A DNA stretch of 64,000 bases from Chloroflexota bacterium (GCA_016860845.1 BOKF01000025.1:57393-121392); one strand, 5' to 3'; positions 50,952 to 59,399 are shown, counted from the first letter of the stretch. Numbers and translations: made by a program. Notes: a model not told the origin generated them from the letters alone.

Positions 50952-50998
50952 AAACTCGGCAGATCCAAATTTTGCTCTGAATAGGATCTGCCGAGTTT
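50952..50998. terminator. Perfect 15-bp inverted repeat between convergent genes
   Basis: AAACTCGGCAGATCC (50952-50966) and GGATCTGCCGAGTTT (50984-50998) with a 17-nt loop. It separates osmC (plus) from the undecahaem cytochrome gene (minus) and can terminate both. The rest of the 253-base gap shows nothing recognisable. Confidence 0.65.
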
Positions 50999-51029
50999 GT
51001 GTTAAGTCAAGAAGCGCAGAAACAGATGG

Positions 51030-52559
51030 TTACTTCGCGGCCGGAATGTTGGCCTGATCAACTATGACTCCCTGGTTGGCCTCAATTTCGTAGGGTAACA
51101 GGTCATCTTTCGTCAGGAAGATCTCCGAGTTGCCGTGGCAATTATTACACGTTTCTGCCTGGGGCGCGCGGCGTTGAATTGTGTGAGGGGTCGCATAAGT
51201 CCAGGTGGGTCGGGCAGCGAAATTGGGGAGCAGGTCGTCGCCATAGTATTCAAAGGTCTTGGGGTCAATAGGCACGTGGCGGAGAACAACCCACTTCCAC
51301 GGCCTTTCATCGCTTGGCTCAGGATTATAGCCGATTTTCAGGCCCATCACCGAGGGTTCGATCTTAAAGAAGGGAACCCCATCCTCGCTCTTTTGTACAT
51401 GGCAGCTATAGCAGTTTTTGTACTCAGCCACATGGCAAGTTTGGCAAGCCATATTTTCCAGGTGGGCTGGGGTATGTTCTGCTGGACCACTCTCCACAGT
51501 GGGATGGCAATCTTGACAGGCAGGCGTTGGCGCTCCATCATAGCGATGATTTTTTTCGGAATCTTCGCTGCCATGCATTTGATCGGCAGTGTGGCATTCG
51601 AAACAAGGCAAACCGCCTTTGGTCCAGTGCAGATCGGCAGGAATGCCCTCATTTTTGCCCTTATATTCCATATCAATCCGGCTGCCATGGCAACCTGTAC
51701 AGGTCAGATTCATCGGTGGAATCTTTTTGAATTGGTGCCCGGCAGTTAGACCGCCCCCCAGGTTCGTGGGCCGGCTTACATGACACTGGCCGCAACTGGT
51801 GTGACAATTCTGGCAGTGATTGCCAAAAGCTTCCTCCATGATTTTCGGCAGAGTCTCCGTGCTAGCCCGCTGCTGCAGCACGGTTTCATAACCGCGCAGG
51901 GTCGAATGCAGGCTGTGGGCATCGTCTTCGACATTTTTGTGACATTTGCGGCATGCTTCGGTAGAATCAGGCTCCCGGATGACACCTTCGTGTGCTTTGT
52001 CCTTGTCTGCAAAAGCGCCGTTGCCACTGTGACAAGTAACACAGCCCCTTTTACCATGAACGGATGTCGGAAATTCCGGATCACTTACAAATACTTTCTC
52101 CCAGCCCTCCACCGGAGGGACAGAGCCACCTCAGCCTTCACCTTCAGATAGCTGTTCTACCACCTCTTCTTCTTTAGCCGTAGCGATAAGCTGCTCTTTA
52201 TCGGTATGGCACTGGATACAGCTATCGTTGGAAATCACTACAGTGGGTGACGAGGTGGGCGAAGGAGCTACGGTAGGGGACGGGACTGTAGTTGGAGTAG
52301 GCGATGAAGTAGGGGATGGGACTATAGTTGGAGTAGCTGATGAAGTAGGGGACGGGGCTGTAGTTGGGGTGGATAGCGCAGTAGGAGACACAACTGCAAC
52401 CAGCTTGGGTGATGGCGTCTCAGCTATCTCAATGATTTTTTCTGCTTGAGCCGCGGGAGTCGAGGGGGAGGTTGTGCCACAAGCCATGACCAGCCCGGCC
52501 ATAGACAAGGTGCAAACCGCAAGCATGCCTGGTTTAAGAATACTGGGTATCTGGTTCAT
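51030..52559 (-). CDS. Undecahaem cytochrome c lipoprotein, probable selenoprotein (in-frame UGA at 52131-52133)
   Basis: 509 residues if codon 143, UGA, is selenocysteine. A lipoprotein signal (CTLSMAGLVMAC) and a Pro/Ser/Thr linker lead to the first haem site CIQCH, then EQLSEGEG-U-GGSVPPVEGW, then ten more C-x2-C-H sites (CVTCH, CRKCH, CQNCH, CGQCH, CTGCH, CFECH, CQDCH, CQTCH, CYSCH, CNNCH). Reading frame and protein type are continuous across the UGA. A hairpin with a GGU loop starts 11 nt after it. Stopping at UGA would give a one-haem stub and an unexported ten-haem orphan. Electron carrier or reductase at the cell surface; substrate unknown. Confidence 0.85.
52105..52119 (-). promoter_or_regulatory. 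Candidate bacterial SECIS hairpin of the undecahaem cytochrome gene
   Basis: On the minus strand, 11 nt after the UGA, CCCUCC pairs perfectly with GGAGGG around the tri-loop GGU. Spacer length and apical G residues fit known bacterial SECIS rules. Confidence 0.8.
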
Positions 52560-52658
52560 AAAATACCTCTAATCAATCTGACAAAAATATCCTTTACTGC
52601 AACCATACCGCCATTTTAAAGACCAACAGGTTTTATTGATACGGTTCAATAAAGGAGA

Positions 52659-52694
52659 GGGTGGAGGAAGAAGGAGGGAAAAGTTCCTCCACCC
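52659..52694. terminator. Inverted repeat downstream of the rhodanese gene
   Basis: GGGTGGAGGAA (52659-52669) pairs with TTCCTCCACCC (52684-52694), 14-nt loop. It lies after the rhodanese gene (minus strand) and ahead of the cytochrome gene; only a weak T-run follows on the minus strand. Confidence 0.5.
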
Positions 52695-52745
52695 CATACT
52701 TTCCAAAGGGGGATATAATATTATCCCTACCAAGACAGGGGTGAC

Positions 52746-53852
52746 TTATCTCCGGCGCAAGTAGAGGCCGCCGCCTAACAGGCCACTCCCTAGCAGGACG
52801 TACACCCAGGTGAAATCAAAGGGAATTCCACCGGACTGCGGTAAAGCAGCCGGAGCCTCGTTAGCCGCGGCTGGAGCGGCAGCTACGGCTGGCGCGGGAA
52901 CAGCAGCCTGGCCTGTACCTTCAAAGCGATAGTTCATAGAGTCGGTAGCGGCGTTAAAGGGGTATTTGCCGGTGGGAGACCAGGAAGCAAAACCAAATTT
53001 GAGGTTAGAAGCATCATACCCAAGCATATTGAGGACTGGGGTTACCTGGCTGGCCGTTTGACCGGTGTAACAATAAACCACAACCGGTTTGTCCGCCGCA
53101 ATTGCGGCCAGGTTATCGGCGGTAAAGACTGCTTTAGGATCAACATAGACTGCGCCTGGAATATGCCCCGCCGCGTAGTCTTCAGCCTTGCGCACATCAA
53201 GGATAGAAGGATCGTTGCTGGGGTCGCCATCGTTCAGGTTATCAAAGAGATCACTGGCTGTAATGTTCTTGGTGCCATTCTTAAAGTAGGCTTCGGCAGC
53301 GGCCGCTACCCCATCGGCCAGGGGAGTTGGGCGGTCGGAAGGCGCCGCAGCCGTTACTTCCTCTGTACTTACTTTATAATCATGCCCGTCAACGGCGGCA
53401 TCAAAGAGAGCTGGCCCCGTAATGCCATCAACCAAAGCCCATGCGGGAAAACCAAAGAGCATGCTCTTGGCATCATACCCCAGCATATTGAATACCGGTA
53501 CCATCTGGCTGGAGGTTTGTCCGGTGTAACAGTAAACGATAACGGGTTTGTCAGCGGGGATAGTAGCCAGTTTTTCAGCAGTGAAAGTGACCTTGGGGCC
53601 CAGGTTAACCGCACCGGGGATGTGTCCCAGCGCAAAATCCTCTGGTGAACGAGCATCAATGATAAAAGGATCGTTACTGGTATCGCCGTCATTTAGGATA
53701 TCAAACAGCTCTTGAGCTTTGATATTTTTGGTGCCGCCACTGAAGTAGGCGTCGGCTGCGGTTTGGACGTCTTCGGCAGCCAGACCCGCGCTGGTAAGGG
53801 CTAGACTCAGAATGATCAAAACGGCAAGGATGATGGATAGTTTCTTAAACAT
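52746..53852 (-). CDS. Exported double-rhodanese protein with C-terminal membrane anchor
   Basis: 368 residues. Signal peptide (IILAVLIILSLALTSAGLAA), then two rhodanese domains of about 130 residues each, both with an active-site Cys in VYCYTGQT and a DxR substrate strand (FIIDARSPEDFALGHIPGAV; SILDVRKAEDYAAGHIPGAV). An Ala/Pro linker leads to LPQSGG plus a final helix and RRR, a sortase-like or simple anchor. Rhodaneses move sulfane sulfur or selenium; exported ones occur in selenite/tellurite and sulfur respiration loci. Divergent from LysR and next to the Sec cytochrome. Confidence 0.92.
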   Translation of the reverse strand: MFKKLSIILAVLIILSLALTSAGLAAEDVQTAADAYFSGGTKNIKAQELFDILNDGDTSNDPFIIDARSPEDFALGHIPGAVNLGPKVTFTAEKLATIPADKPVIVYCYTGQTSSQMVPVFNMLGYDAKSMLFGFPAWALVDGITGPALFDAAVDGHDYKVSTEEVTAAAPSDRPTPLADGVAAAAEAYFKNGTKNITASDLFDNLNDGDPSNDPSILDVRKAEDYAAGHIPGAVYVDPKAVFTADNLAAIAADKPVVVYCYTGQTASQVTPVLNMLGYDASNLKFGFASWSPTGKYPFNAATDSMNYRFEGTGQAAVPAPAVAAAPAAANEAPAALPQSGGIPFDFTWVYVLLGSGLLGGGLYLRRR

Positions 53853-54105
53853 TTTTTAAAACCTCTTTGTTATATTATTGGGTAATTGATTTTGTGTTTA
53901 GAGTTGGTTAAGTTAATTCGACGCCATTGTCTTCCGCAAATTTTTGTCTATTTCTCCTCCTTATTTGGGATTTACTGGGCAAATCCAGCGGGACCTCTTA
54001 TAAGTGGCAATCGGAGCCTCTGATACATTTGTGATATAATTCACATTTTGATTGCATTATAACATTTTTGCTTATGAATTTCAATACATTTAATAAGTTT
54101 TCGTT

Positions 54106-54143
54106 ATAAGACTTACTTATCAAGTTCTATAAGAATTTCTTAT
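54106..54143. promoter_or_regulatory. Two LysR-type palindromes
   Basis: ATAAG-ACTTA-CTTAT (54106-54120) and ATAAG-AATTT-CTTAT (54129-54143) share arms and N5 spacer and are centred 23 bp apart, about two helical turns. They fit T-N11-A LysR sites and lie in the AT-rich 428-base gap between the divergent rhodanese and lysR genes; no other gene is seen in the gap. Confidence 0.65.
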
Positions 54144-54280
54144 GGATATATCCCCCCTTTTATCTATTGTTTTTTATAGATAAGTATGTTACAATATTCA
54201 CAAGTAACGCTTGGAGTAAAAGTAGCCATTTCCCGGCCAAAGACCAGACGTGATCACTCGACTTTAGAAAAGGGCTAATA

Positions 54281-55213
54281 ATGAGAGGCGTAATGTTAGA
54301 CACCTATGAATTAAATGTTTTTCTGGCTGCCGCAGAAACCGAGAATTTTTCTACAGCGGCTCGCCAGCTCAATTTGACACAACCGGCTGTAAGTATGCAG
54401 ATTCGGGCTTTGGAGAAAAAACTGGATGTGGCCTTGTTCAATCGTGTCGGGCGGAGCCTGGCCCTGACTGAACAGGGTAAGGCGCTCATGCCCCTGGCCC
54501 GCGATATGATCAATCGCGTGATTCAGATAGAAGAGGAAGTTGAGTCATTAAAAGGCAAAGTAGTCGGTCATCTAAAAATAGGCTGCAGCACGTCCACCGG
54601 TAAATATATTTTGCCCCACTTGGTCGCTCGATTCCGCCAGCGTCACCCCAAAGTACAAGTGTCTATTTATAATCATAGTCGCGATATGGTGTTGTCTGAG
54701 TTAGCGGATGGTATGGTACAATTAGCGGTTGTGAGTTCTCAACCCAGCGGCGGGGATGTAACATATCGCCGTTTCTTTGAGGATCATGTAGTCTTAATTG
54801 TTCCGGCGGACCATCCCTGGGCGCAGCGCGACGCTATTACCCCTGAGGAGCTGCGTAATGCAGACTTTATCATGCGCGATCTTCAATCGAGAACTCGGCA
54901 GGAGATGGAGACCGCGCTGGGTGAGGCCGGATTAAACATCGGTGACCTGAATGTAGTTATGGAAATTGGCAATTCTGAAGCCATTAGTATGGCCGTGGAA
55001 GAGGGTATTGGGGTTGCTTTTGTGTCCCGAACCGTTGCCCGGCGTGGCATCGAACTGGGTAAAATCAAAGAAGTGCCGGTGGCGGGACTGGCGCTTGAAC
55101 ACGAGGTTTTTATTGCCTGTACTCATCGTCACCCCGCTACGCGGGCACAAACTGAATTTTGGAATTTTGTCCAGGAACCGGACAATTTGGCCTTACTAGA
55201 ACGAGCGGCTTAA
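54281..55213 (+). CDS. LysR family transcriptional regulator
   Basis: 310 residues. N-terminal LysR helix-turn-helix: YELNVFLAAAETENFSTAAR, then QLNLTQPAVSMQIRALEKKL. The C-terminal co-inducer domain (LKIGCSTSTGKYILPHLVAR, GDVTYRRFFEDHVVLIVPAD) resembles the CysB/CbbR/CysL group. AAAAGGG precedes the ATG at 54281 (a second ATG at 54293 also has an SD). It likely controls the divergent rhodanese gene through the palindromes at 54106-54143. Confidence 0.93.
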   Translation: MRGVMLDTYELNVFLAAAETENFSTAARQLNLTQPAVSMQIRALEKKLDVALFNRVGRSLALTEQGKALMPLARDMINRVIQIEEEVESLKGKVVGHLKIGCSTSTGKYILPHLVARFRQRHPKVQVSIYNHSRDMVLSELADGMVQLAVVSSQPSGGDVTYRRFFEDHVVLIVPADHPWAQRDAITPEELRNADFIMRDLQSRTRQEMETALGEAGLNIGDLNVVMEIGNSEAISMAVEEGIGVAFVSRTVARRGIELGKIKEVPVAGLALEHEVFIACTHRHPATRAQTEFWNFVQEPDNLALLERAA

Positions 55214-55241
55214 AGTAAACTGTCTTAATTTCAAAGTGCAA

Positions 55242-55280
55242 AAACCTCCGAGGTTGCCGCAGTGTGCATCTCGGAGGTTT
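55242..55280 (+). terminator. Hairpin after lysR
   Basis: AAACCTCCGAG (55242-55252) pairs with CTCGGAGGTTT (55270-55280), followed by GGTTTGTT. The arms are close relatives of the palindrome inserted in gyrA. Confidence 0.6.
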
Positions 55281-55317
55281 GGTTTGTTAAAATATAACCT
55301 CTCCCTGGTAAGATACT

Positions 55318-56268
55318 ATGGATGAAACCACACAGATAATTAACCGCGTGCTACCCATTCTTTTCTTAATCTTTTTAGGCTACTGGATCCGCCGGGTTAA
55401 CTTTCTAGCCGAGAGCACCATCGAAGATTTACGCAAGATAGCGGTCAACTTGGCCCTGCCGGCAGTTCTGTTTACCTCATTTCTCCAGATTCAGCTCAAA
55501 TCAGCCTATTTTGTCATTTTTGGCTTGATTTTTGCCTTGTGTGTTGGCTTGTTCTGGCTGGGCCAATGGCTCAAGCGACGCCTCAACCTGCCCTACACTT
55601 ACTTTCCGTTTCTCATGACCGGTTTTGAATACGGGATGCTGGGCATCAGCCTGTTCGGCAGCGCCTACGGCCTGGAGAAAATCGGCTACATCGCCATTGT
55701 AGACCTGGGGCATGAAATTTTCATCTGGTTTGTCTTTTTGGCCTTGCTGCTGATGAAACGAGACGGCCTGCAAAAGCCCACGGAACTGGTCCAAAGCTTC
55801 TTCAAATCACCAGTGATCATCGCTATTCTGTTAGGCATACTCTTGAATATCGTGGGGGCGCAAGAAGCTCTCTGCCGACTACCCATCACCGGAGCGCTGA
55901 TGGCTACCCTCCAATTTCTCGGCAACTTGACCATCCCAATCATTCTTATTATTGTCGGCTATGGCATCAAGCTGGATCGCTACGGCATCAAAGAGGCGCT
56001 GCTGGTAGTAGCCATTCGTCTGATCATTCTCATTCCCCTGGCCCTCATTTTGAACACGTTCGTAATCGGCGAACTGCTGCACCTGGAAAAACCATTCGCC
56101 GCCGCTTTGTTTACCCTGTTAATTCTCCCGCCGCCTTTTATCATCCCCCTCTATATGCGGCCAGATGTGGCCGAGGAAAAAAGGTACATCAATAACGTTC
56201 TGACCTTGTACACGGTGATCTCAATTGCCATCTATACCGTTTATTTCATCCTGAATCCACAAATATAA
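55318..56268 (+). CDS. AEC family transporter (auxin-efflux-carrier-like permease)
   Basis: 316 residues with about ten membrane helices in two sets of five. Family features: RVLPILFLIFLGYWIRRVNF, then LRKIAVNLALPAVLFTSFLQ at the N-terminus and the LGNLTIPIILIIVGYGIKLD block in the second half. AEC proteins export or take up organic acids such as malate or malonate. No SD is obvious. It follows lysR on the same strand but after a hairpin, so it may be separately expressed. Confidence 0.9.
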   Translation: MDETTQIINRVLPILFLIFLGYWIRRVNFLAESTIEDLRKIAVNLALPAVLFTSFLQIQLKSAYFVIFGLIFALCVGLFWLGQWLKRRLNLPYTYFPFLMTGFEYGMLGISLFGSAYGLEKIGYIAIVDLGHEIFIWFVFLALLLMKRDGLQKPTELVQSFFKSPVIIAILLGILLNIVGAQEALCRLPITGALMATLQFLGNLTIPIILIIVGYGIKLDRYGIKEALLVVAIRLIILIPLALILNTFVIGELLHLEKPFAAALFTLLILPPPFIIPLYMRPDVAEEKRYINNVLTLYTVISIAIYTVYFILNPQI

Positions 56269-56289
56269 GCAAAAAGCTTCACCTGTAAT

Positions 56290-56320
56290 AAGACCCTATC
56301 GGCGCTCGATAGGGTCTTTT
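56290..56320. terminator. Bidirectional intrinsic terminator
   Basis: AAGACCCTATCG (56290-56301) and CGATAGGGTCTT (56307-56318) pair perfectly over 5 nt, with TT after. It separates convergent genes. Confidence 0.85.
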
Positions 56321-56353
56321 CATCTCGCTTATTCCCAGCCATTCAATTCCAGC

Positions 56354-57010
56354 CTACAGAACCGCCGCTGTTTTGATCTTGGCCAGCAGCATTCCTTCGG
56401 GGGCGGCTCCCTCAAGGTGGGCGGTTTCGTTAATCACGGTCCGAGGGACGCCCTGCACCTGGTACTTATTCGAGAGGTGCGGAAATTCGATGGCCTCCAC
56501 CATGTCCGCTCGCACCAGGTCACTTTCAAAAGCCAATTGGTGGGCCAGGTGAACCGCCGGGGGGCAGTAGGGGCAGGTCGGCGTCACAAAGACTTGCAGA
56601 TGCAGCGGCTTGGTCAGAGCGGCCAGGTAAGCTTTTGTCTCAGCCGAGAGACCCGATTCGCCGTGTGAAACCATCATAATATCACTGATGAGCGTACTAA
56701 ACTCGTAGCCAGCGGGGATGCCGTAGTAACGGATGCCGTAATCTTTGGGAGTCGCGCCCCCGCGCATTACGACCAGAGCCGGGAGTTTATCAATGCCGTA
56801 TTGGCTGGCCACTGCCTGGTCGGCCACAAAGTCGTAGGTTTCCAGCGAAATCTTGTCCGACAGGCCGGCAACTTCTTCCGCAATCAGGCGGGTGTCGCTA
56901 CAATATTGACACTCAACCTCCTGAGTGAAAAGCAGAAGCTTGACCGGCTGGTGCAGCGAAGCAAATTCCTTGAGCAGATGTTGACGATCTTTTTCTTTCA
57001 GTAGAGCCAT
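56354..57010 (-). CDS. Protein disulfide oxidoreductase (two thioredoxin folds)
   Basis: 218 residues, AAAGGAGACA before the ATG. Two thioredoxin/glutaredoxin-like domains, each with a redox motif: EVECQYCSDTR (Cys34/Cys37) and VTPTCPYCPPA, followed by a cis-Pro segment in each (DKLPALVVMRGG; QGVPRTVINE). This is the PDO architecture of thermophiles and anaerobes, acting in cytosolic disulfide exchange or with an AhpC-type peroxidase. It ends the minus-strand redox group. Confidence 0.92.
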   Translation of the reverse strand: MALLKEKDRQHLLKEFASLHQPVKLLLFTQEVECQYCSDTRLIAEEVAGLSDKISLETYDFVADQAVASQYGIDKLPALVVMRGGATPKDYGIRYYGIPAGYEFSTLISDIMMVSHGESGLSAETKAYLAALTKPLHLQVFVTPTCPYCPPAVHLAHQLAFESDLVRADMVEAIEFPHLSNKYQVQGVPRTVINETAHLEGAAPEGMLLAKIKTAAVL

Positions 57011-57276
57011 ATCATTTGTCTCCTTTGCTAAAGTGAGCGATTTTTTTGAGTTTTGCGGGTTAAACTTTTTAACCCTTTCACTCTGTTAGACGGAGATAAC
57101 GCCAAAAGGTTACACTTATCTGGCATTCCATCGCTCAGCTACCATCACTATTGGGCGTAGCAAAAATGAGCCAGCCAGCGCCGGTGCTGGCCATAAAGCA
57201 GAAAATAAATTCCCGATTTTCTCTCTGCTCGCAAAGCTGAAGCACCTGGCTGGGGACACGCCCAGAGTCGATGTCA

Positions 57277-57495
57277 TCAGGTATAACAACCCTTCTTAGA
57301 ATAGCCGCAGGCAGGACACCACAGGATGCCGTCTGGGTCAACTTCAGCCTCGGCCTCGCCACAATTCGGGCAAATGCCTTGGGTCCAGGGCTGGCCCTCC
57401 TGGACGATTTCCTGTTGTTTGCTTTCCCGGTCTTGCTTCTGCTGCCTGAGCGGGGATGAATTTTTGGTTGTGCCTTGCTCGCGTCCAGGCATCAT
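57277..57495 (-). CDS. Small zinc-ribbon protein
   Basis: 72 residues. Gln/Lys-rich N-terminal helix, then a C4 zinc ribbon (GICPNCGEAEAEV and ILWCPACGYSKKG). It starts 16 bp after the helical-bundle gene. Family not recognised beyond the metal site. The gap 57011-57276 that follows shows no convincing gene. Confidence 0.65.
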   Translation of the reverse strand: MMPGREQGTTKNSSPLRQQKQDRESKQQEIVQEGQPWTQGICPNCGEAEAEVDPDGILWCPACGYSKKGCYT

Positions 57496-57511
57496 TGTTT
57501 CAATCCGGAGA

Positions 57512-58432
57512 TTAGCCCCGGGTGAGATAAACCTTCACAAAGCTGCTTTTGAGTTCACCAGCTTTGGCAGGCAATTCGTCGCTCGTGCCATTTTGGGCCA
57601 AGCTCAACAGGCTGTCCAGATTTTGGCGGATCGTCTGAATTTCAGCATCATTGGCCTCAGCTTCGACCACTTGCAGCTTGGCGCTGATTTCTGGGTAAAG
57701 CGCAATCACCTGCTGGGTCTCTTGGGCATTGGCCGCGTCGAGGATCAGTTCCATCGCATCGTGAAAATCAACCAGGGCCACCGCCAGCAGCGAAAAGTTG
57801 TTACGTTTGAAAATATCCTGGAACACCGGCCGGACCTGTTCCAGTGCTACGTGAGCCTGGCTGAGGTCGCCGCTGTGAACCTGGTCAGCTACGCCGCTAA
57901 TCATCGCCTGAACCTGTTGCAGGTCGGAATTGAATTGTGCATCACCCTTGACGGCATAAGGGTGATACCCGGTATATTTGTCCTGAAAAGCGGCATATTC
58001 GACGATCAACCGGTCGTAATTCTCGACGGCTTTGGCCCGGTCCTGCTGGCCGGTCAGAAAGAGGGTTTGTTTGTAGTAATTGTTCATCTGGTTGAAGTCA
58101 TCCAGAAAGAACTTGCGGGAGAAGAAATCGCTGGCATAACTGCCGGCGGCCAGAATGAACACCAAAACGAGCAGCGCCACGGTTAGCCCGATTTTGCTCA
58201 GGGGTTTAGCTCCGGCCCGCAAGGAACTGATCCCCAGAATTTTGTATAGCGGGCAAAAACCCATTGCTGCCGTGAGGAGCATCACTGCTGCCAGGACATA
58301 AAAAACAATCTGCCCAATACCCCCCAGCCAGAAAAAGGCCAGCAGGAAAAACACCCCCGCCAGGATCAAACGAATGATCCGGTCAAGGCTGCCTTCATTA
58401 CGAAAGGTGGTCTGTTCAAGTGCTACGTTCAT
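57512..58432 (-). CDS. DUF2892 membrane domain fused to an exported helical domain
   Basis: 306 residues from the ATG at 58432 (AAGGGGATT upstream). The N-terminal ~70 residues are a DUF2892/YgaP-type membrane hairpin (RIIRLILAGVFFLLAFFWLG, ending GFCPLYKILGIS). A third membrane helix (LTVALLVLVFILAAGSYASD) leads to a ~190-residue all-helical outer domain. YgaP-type pieces often accompany rhodanese or redox domains, but no Cys site is visible in the tail. Function unknown. Confidence 0.75.
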   Translation of the reverse strand: MNVALEQTTFRNEGSLDRIIRLILAGVFFLLAFFWLGGIGQIVFYVLAAVMLLTAAMGFCPLYKILGISSLRAGAKPLSKIGLTVALLVLVFILAAGSYASDFFSRKFFLDDFNQMNNYYKQTLFLTGQQDRAKAVENYDRLIVEYAAFQDKYTGYHPYAVKGDAQFNSDLQQVQAMISGVADQVHSGDLSQAHVALEQVRPVFQDIFKRNNFSLLAVALVDFHDAMELILDAANAQETQQVIALYPEISAKLQVVEAEANDAEIQTIRQNLDSLLSLAQNGTSDELPAKAGELKSSFVKVYLTRG

Positions 58433-58582
58433 GAGATAATCCCCTTGTACCTGTAGGTTATGAAGCCGGGGTTTTTTGACCGACCGGCTTTGAGCGAGGC
58501 AGCTCATACTGCCTTCTACTAAATTAGATACAGGGGGTCAATAAAAGGTTACAAAGACAGCCGCAAGTCATACTCCTCGAGG

Positions 58583-59119
58583 CTACCGATATGTGGCATC
58601 GGAGCCGTGGTCCGACAGTTGTGCCCCAAACCAGCGGTGTATCGCCGTAATGAGATGTAAATCCTGGGTCGTAAAAGTGATCTGCGCTCCGTTGGGCAGG
58701 GTTGTGTATTCTATCTTCACTTGGGCAACGCCTCCGGCCAACTCCTTGATGCCCGGCATCTCAGCCCCATGCAGGGAGGTTGGATCGGAAAAGTCACCGC
58801 CACTAAATCGCATAGCTTCGTGTTGGAGATGTTGTTGGATGAGGCTGATCTGTTCTTTGGCGCCGGGGTCTTTGGCAATGACCTGCTGGATACCACCGCT
58901 ATCCGTCATCTCGAAAATATGGGTGGTTTGGCTCAAATCAAAGGGCATGACCTGATGTCCCATATTGTGAACCATAGCTTGCTGGTTCATGGACGGTGGC
59001 GTAAGCCAGCCTGCCCCAAAAAGCAGCCCGAGAGTACCCAAGACGGCAAGGAGAATACTGCCACTTGCAACCAACAAAAGGTTTCGTTTAGAGTTAGTCA
59101 CGGGTGTATCTCCGATCAT
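58583..59119 (-). CDS. Hypothetical membrane-anchored protein
   Basis: 178 residues. One N-terminal membrane helix (LLLVASGSILLAVLGTLGLL), then a Met/His-bearing segment (MNQQAMVHNMGHQVMPFDLS) that could bind metal, and a mostly beta C-terminal part. It follows the anti-sigma gene on the same strand (24 bp), so it may be a target of that sigma factor. Not recognised. Confidence 0.6.
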   Translation of the reverse strand: MIGDTPVTNSKRNLLLVASGSILLAVLGTLGLLFGAGWLTPPSMNQQAMVHNMGHQVMPFDLSQTTHIFEMTDSGGIQQVIAKDPGAKEQISLIQQHLQHEAMRFSGGDFSDPTSLHGAEMPGIKELAGGVAQVKIEYTTLPNGAQITFTTQDLHLITAIHRWFGAQLSDHGSDATYR

Positions 59120-59143
59120 TGGAGTTAGACTTGATGAGGCAGG

Positions 59144-59398
59144 TCAGGAATTTCCTGAGTTCAGCAACCCGGCCTGCTCGATAGCCTGCCACAAACGTTC
59201 GGACACGCCAGCCGGTACCTCAGCCTGGCCGGTGCGCCGGTATAGGCTGACCGTCTTGCGGGTCGTGTCTACCACGATGCGGCAGTTTGGACAATCCGCC
59301 AGGTGATGCTCCAACTCAGCACACAAGGAGGCGGCTAATTCGCCGTCAATATAATCGGAAAGCTGGTCAAAAAACACGCGGCATCTTGGCTCAGGCAT
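59144..59398 (-). CDS. Zinc-binding anti-sigma factor (zf-HC2)
   Basis: 84 residues. The ZAS signature is present: a Cys near the N-terminus (PEPRCRVFFDQLSDYIDGEL) and H-x3-C-x2-C in ELEHHLADCPNCRIVVD. It has no membrane helix, so it is a soluble anti-sigma likely responding to redox or metal state. Begins 1 bp from the sigma factor stop, AAGGAG inside the sigma gene. Confidence 0.92.
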   Translation of the reverse strand: MPEPRCRVFFDQLSDYIDGELAASLCAELEHHLADCPNCRIVVDTTRKTVSLYRRTGQAEVPAGVSERLWQAIEQAGLLNSGNS

Positions 59399-59399
59399 C

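Noticed and set aside
50952..50998. Long hairpin considered as an archaeal-style 3' SECIS for the nearby UGA cytochrome gene
   Set aside because: Bacterial SECIS elements lie directly after the UGA inside the gene, and such a hairpin is already present at 52105-52119. This one separates convergent genes and looks like a terminator.
18788..52559. UGA read as tryptophan or another standard amino acid throughout (alternative code)
   Set aside because: Many intact genes here stop at UGA at the expected family length (for example at 44915 and 42478) and use UGG for Trp. Only three UGA codons are in frame, and each has a following hairpin.
57135..57362. 75-codon open frame on the minus strand
   Set aside because: It overlaps the zinc-ribbon gene in another frame, lacks a ribosome site and has no recognisable composition or motif.
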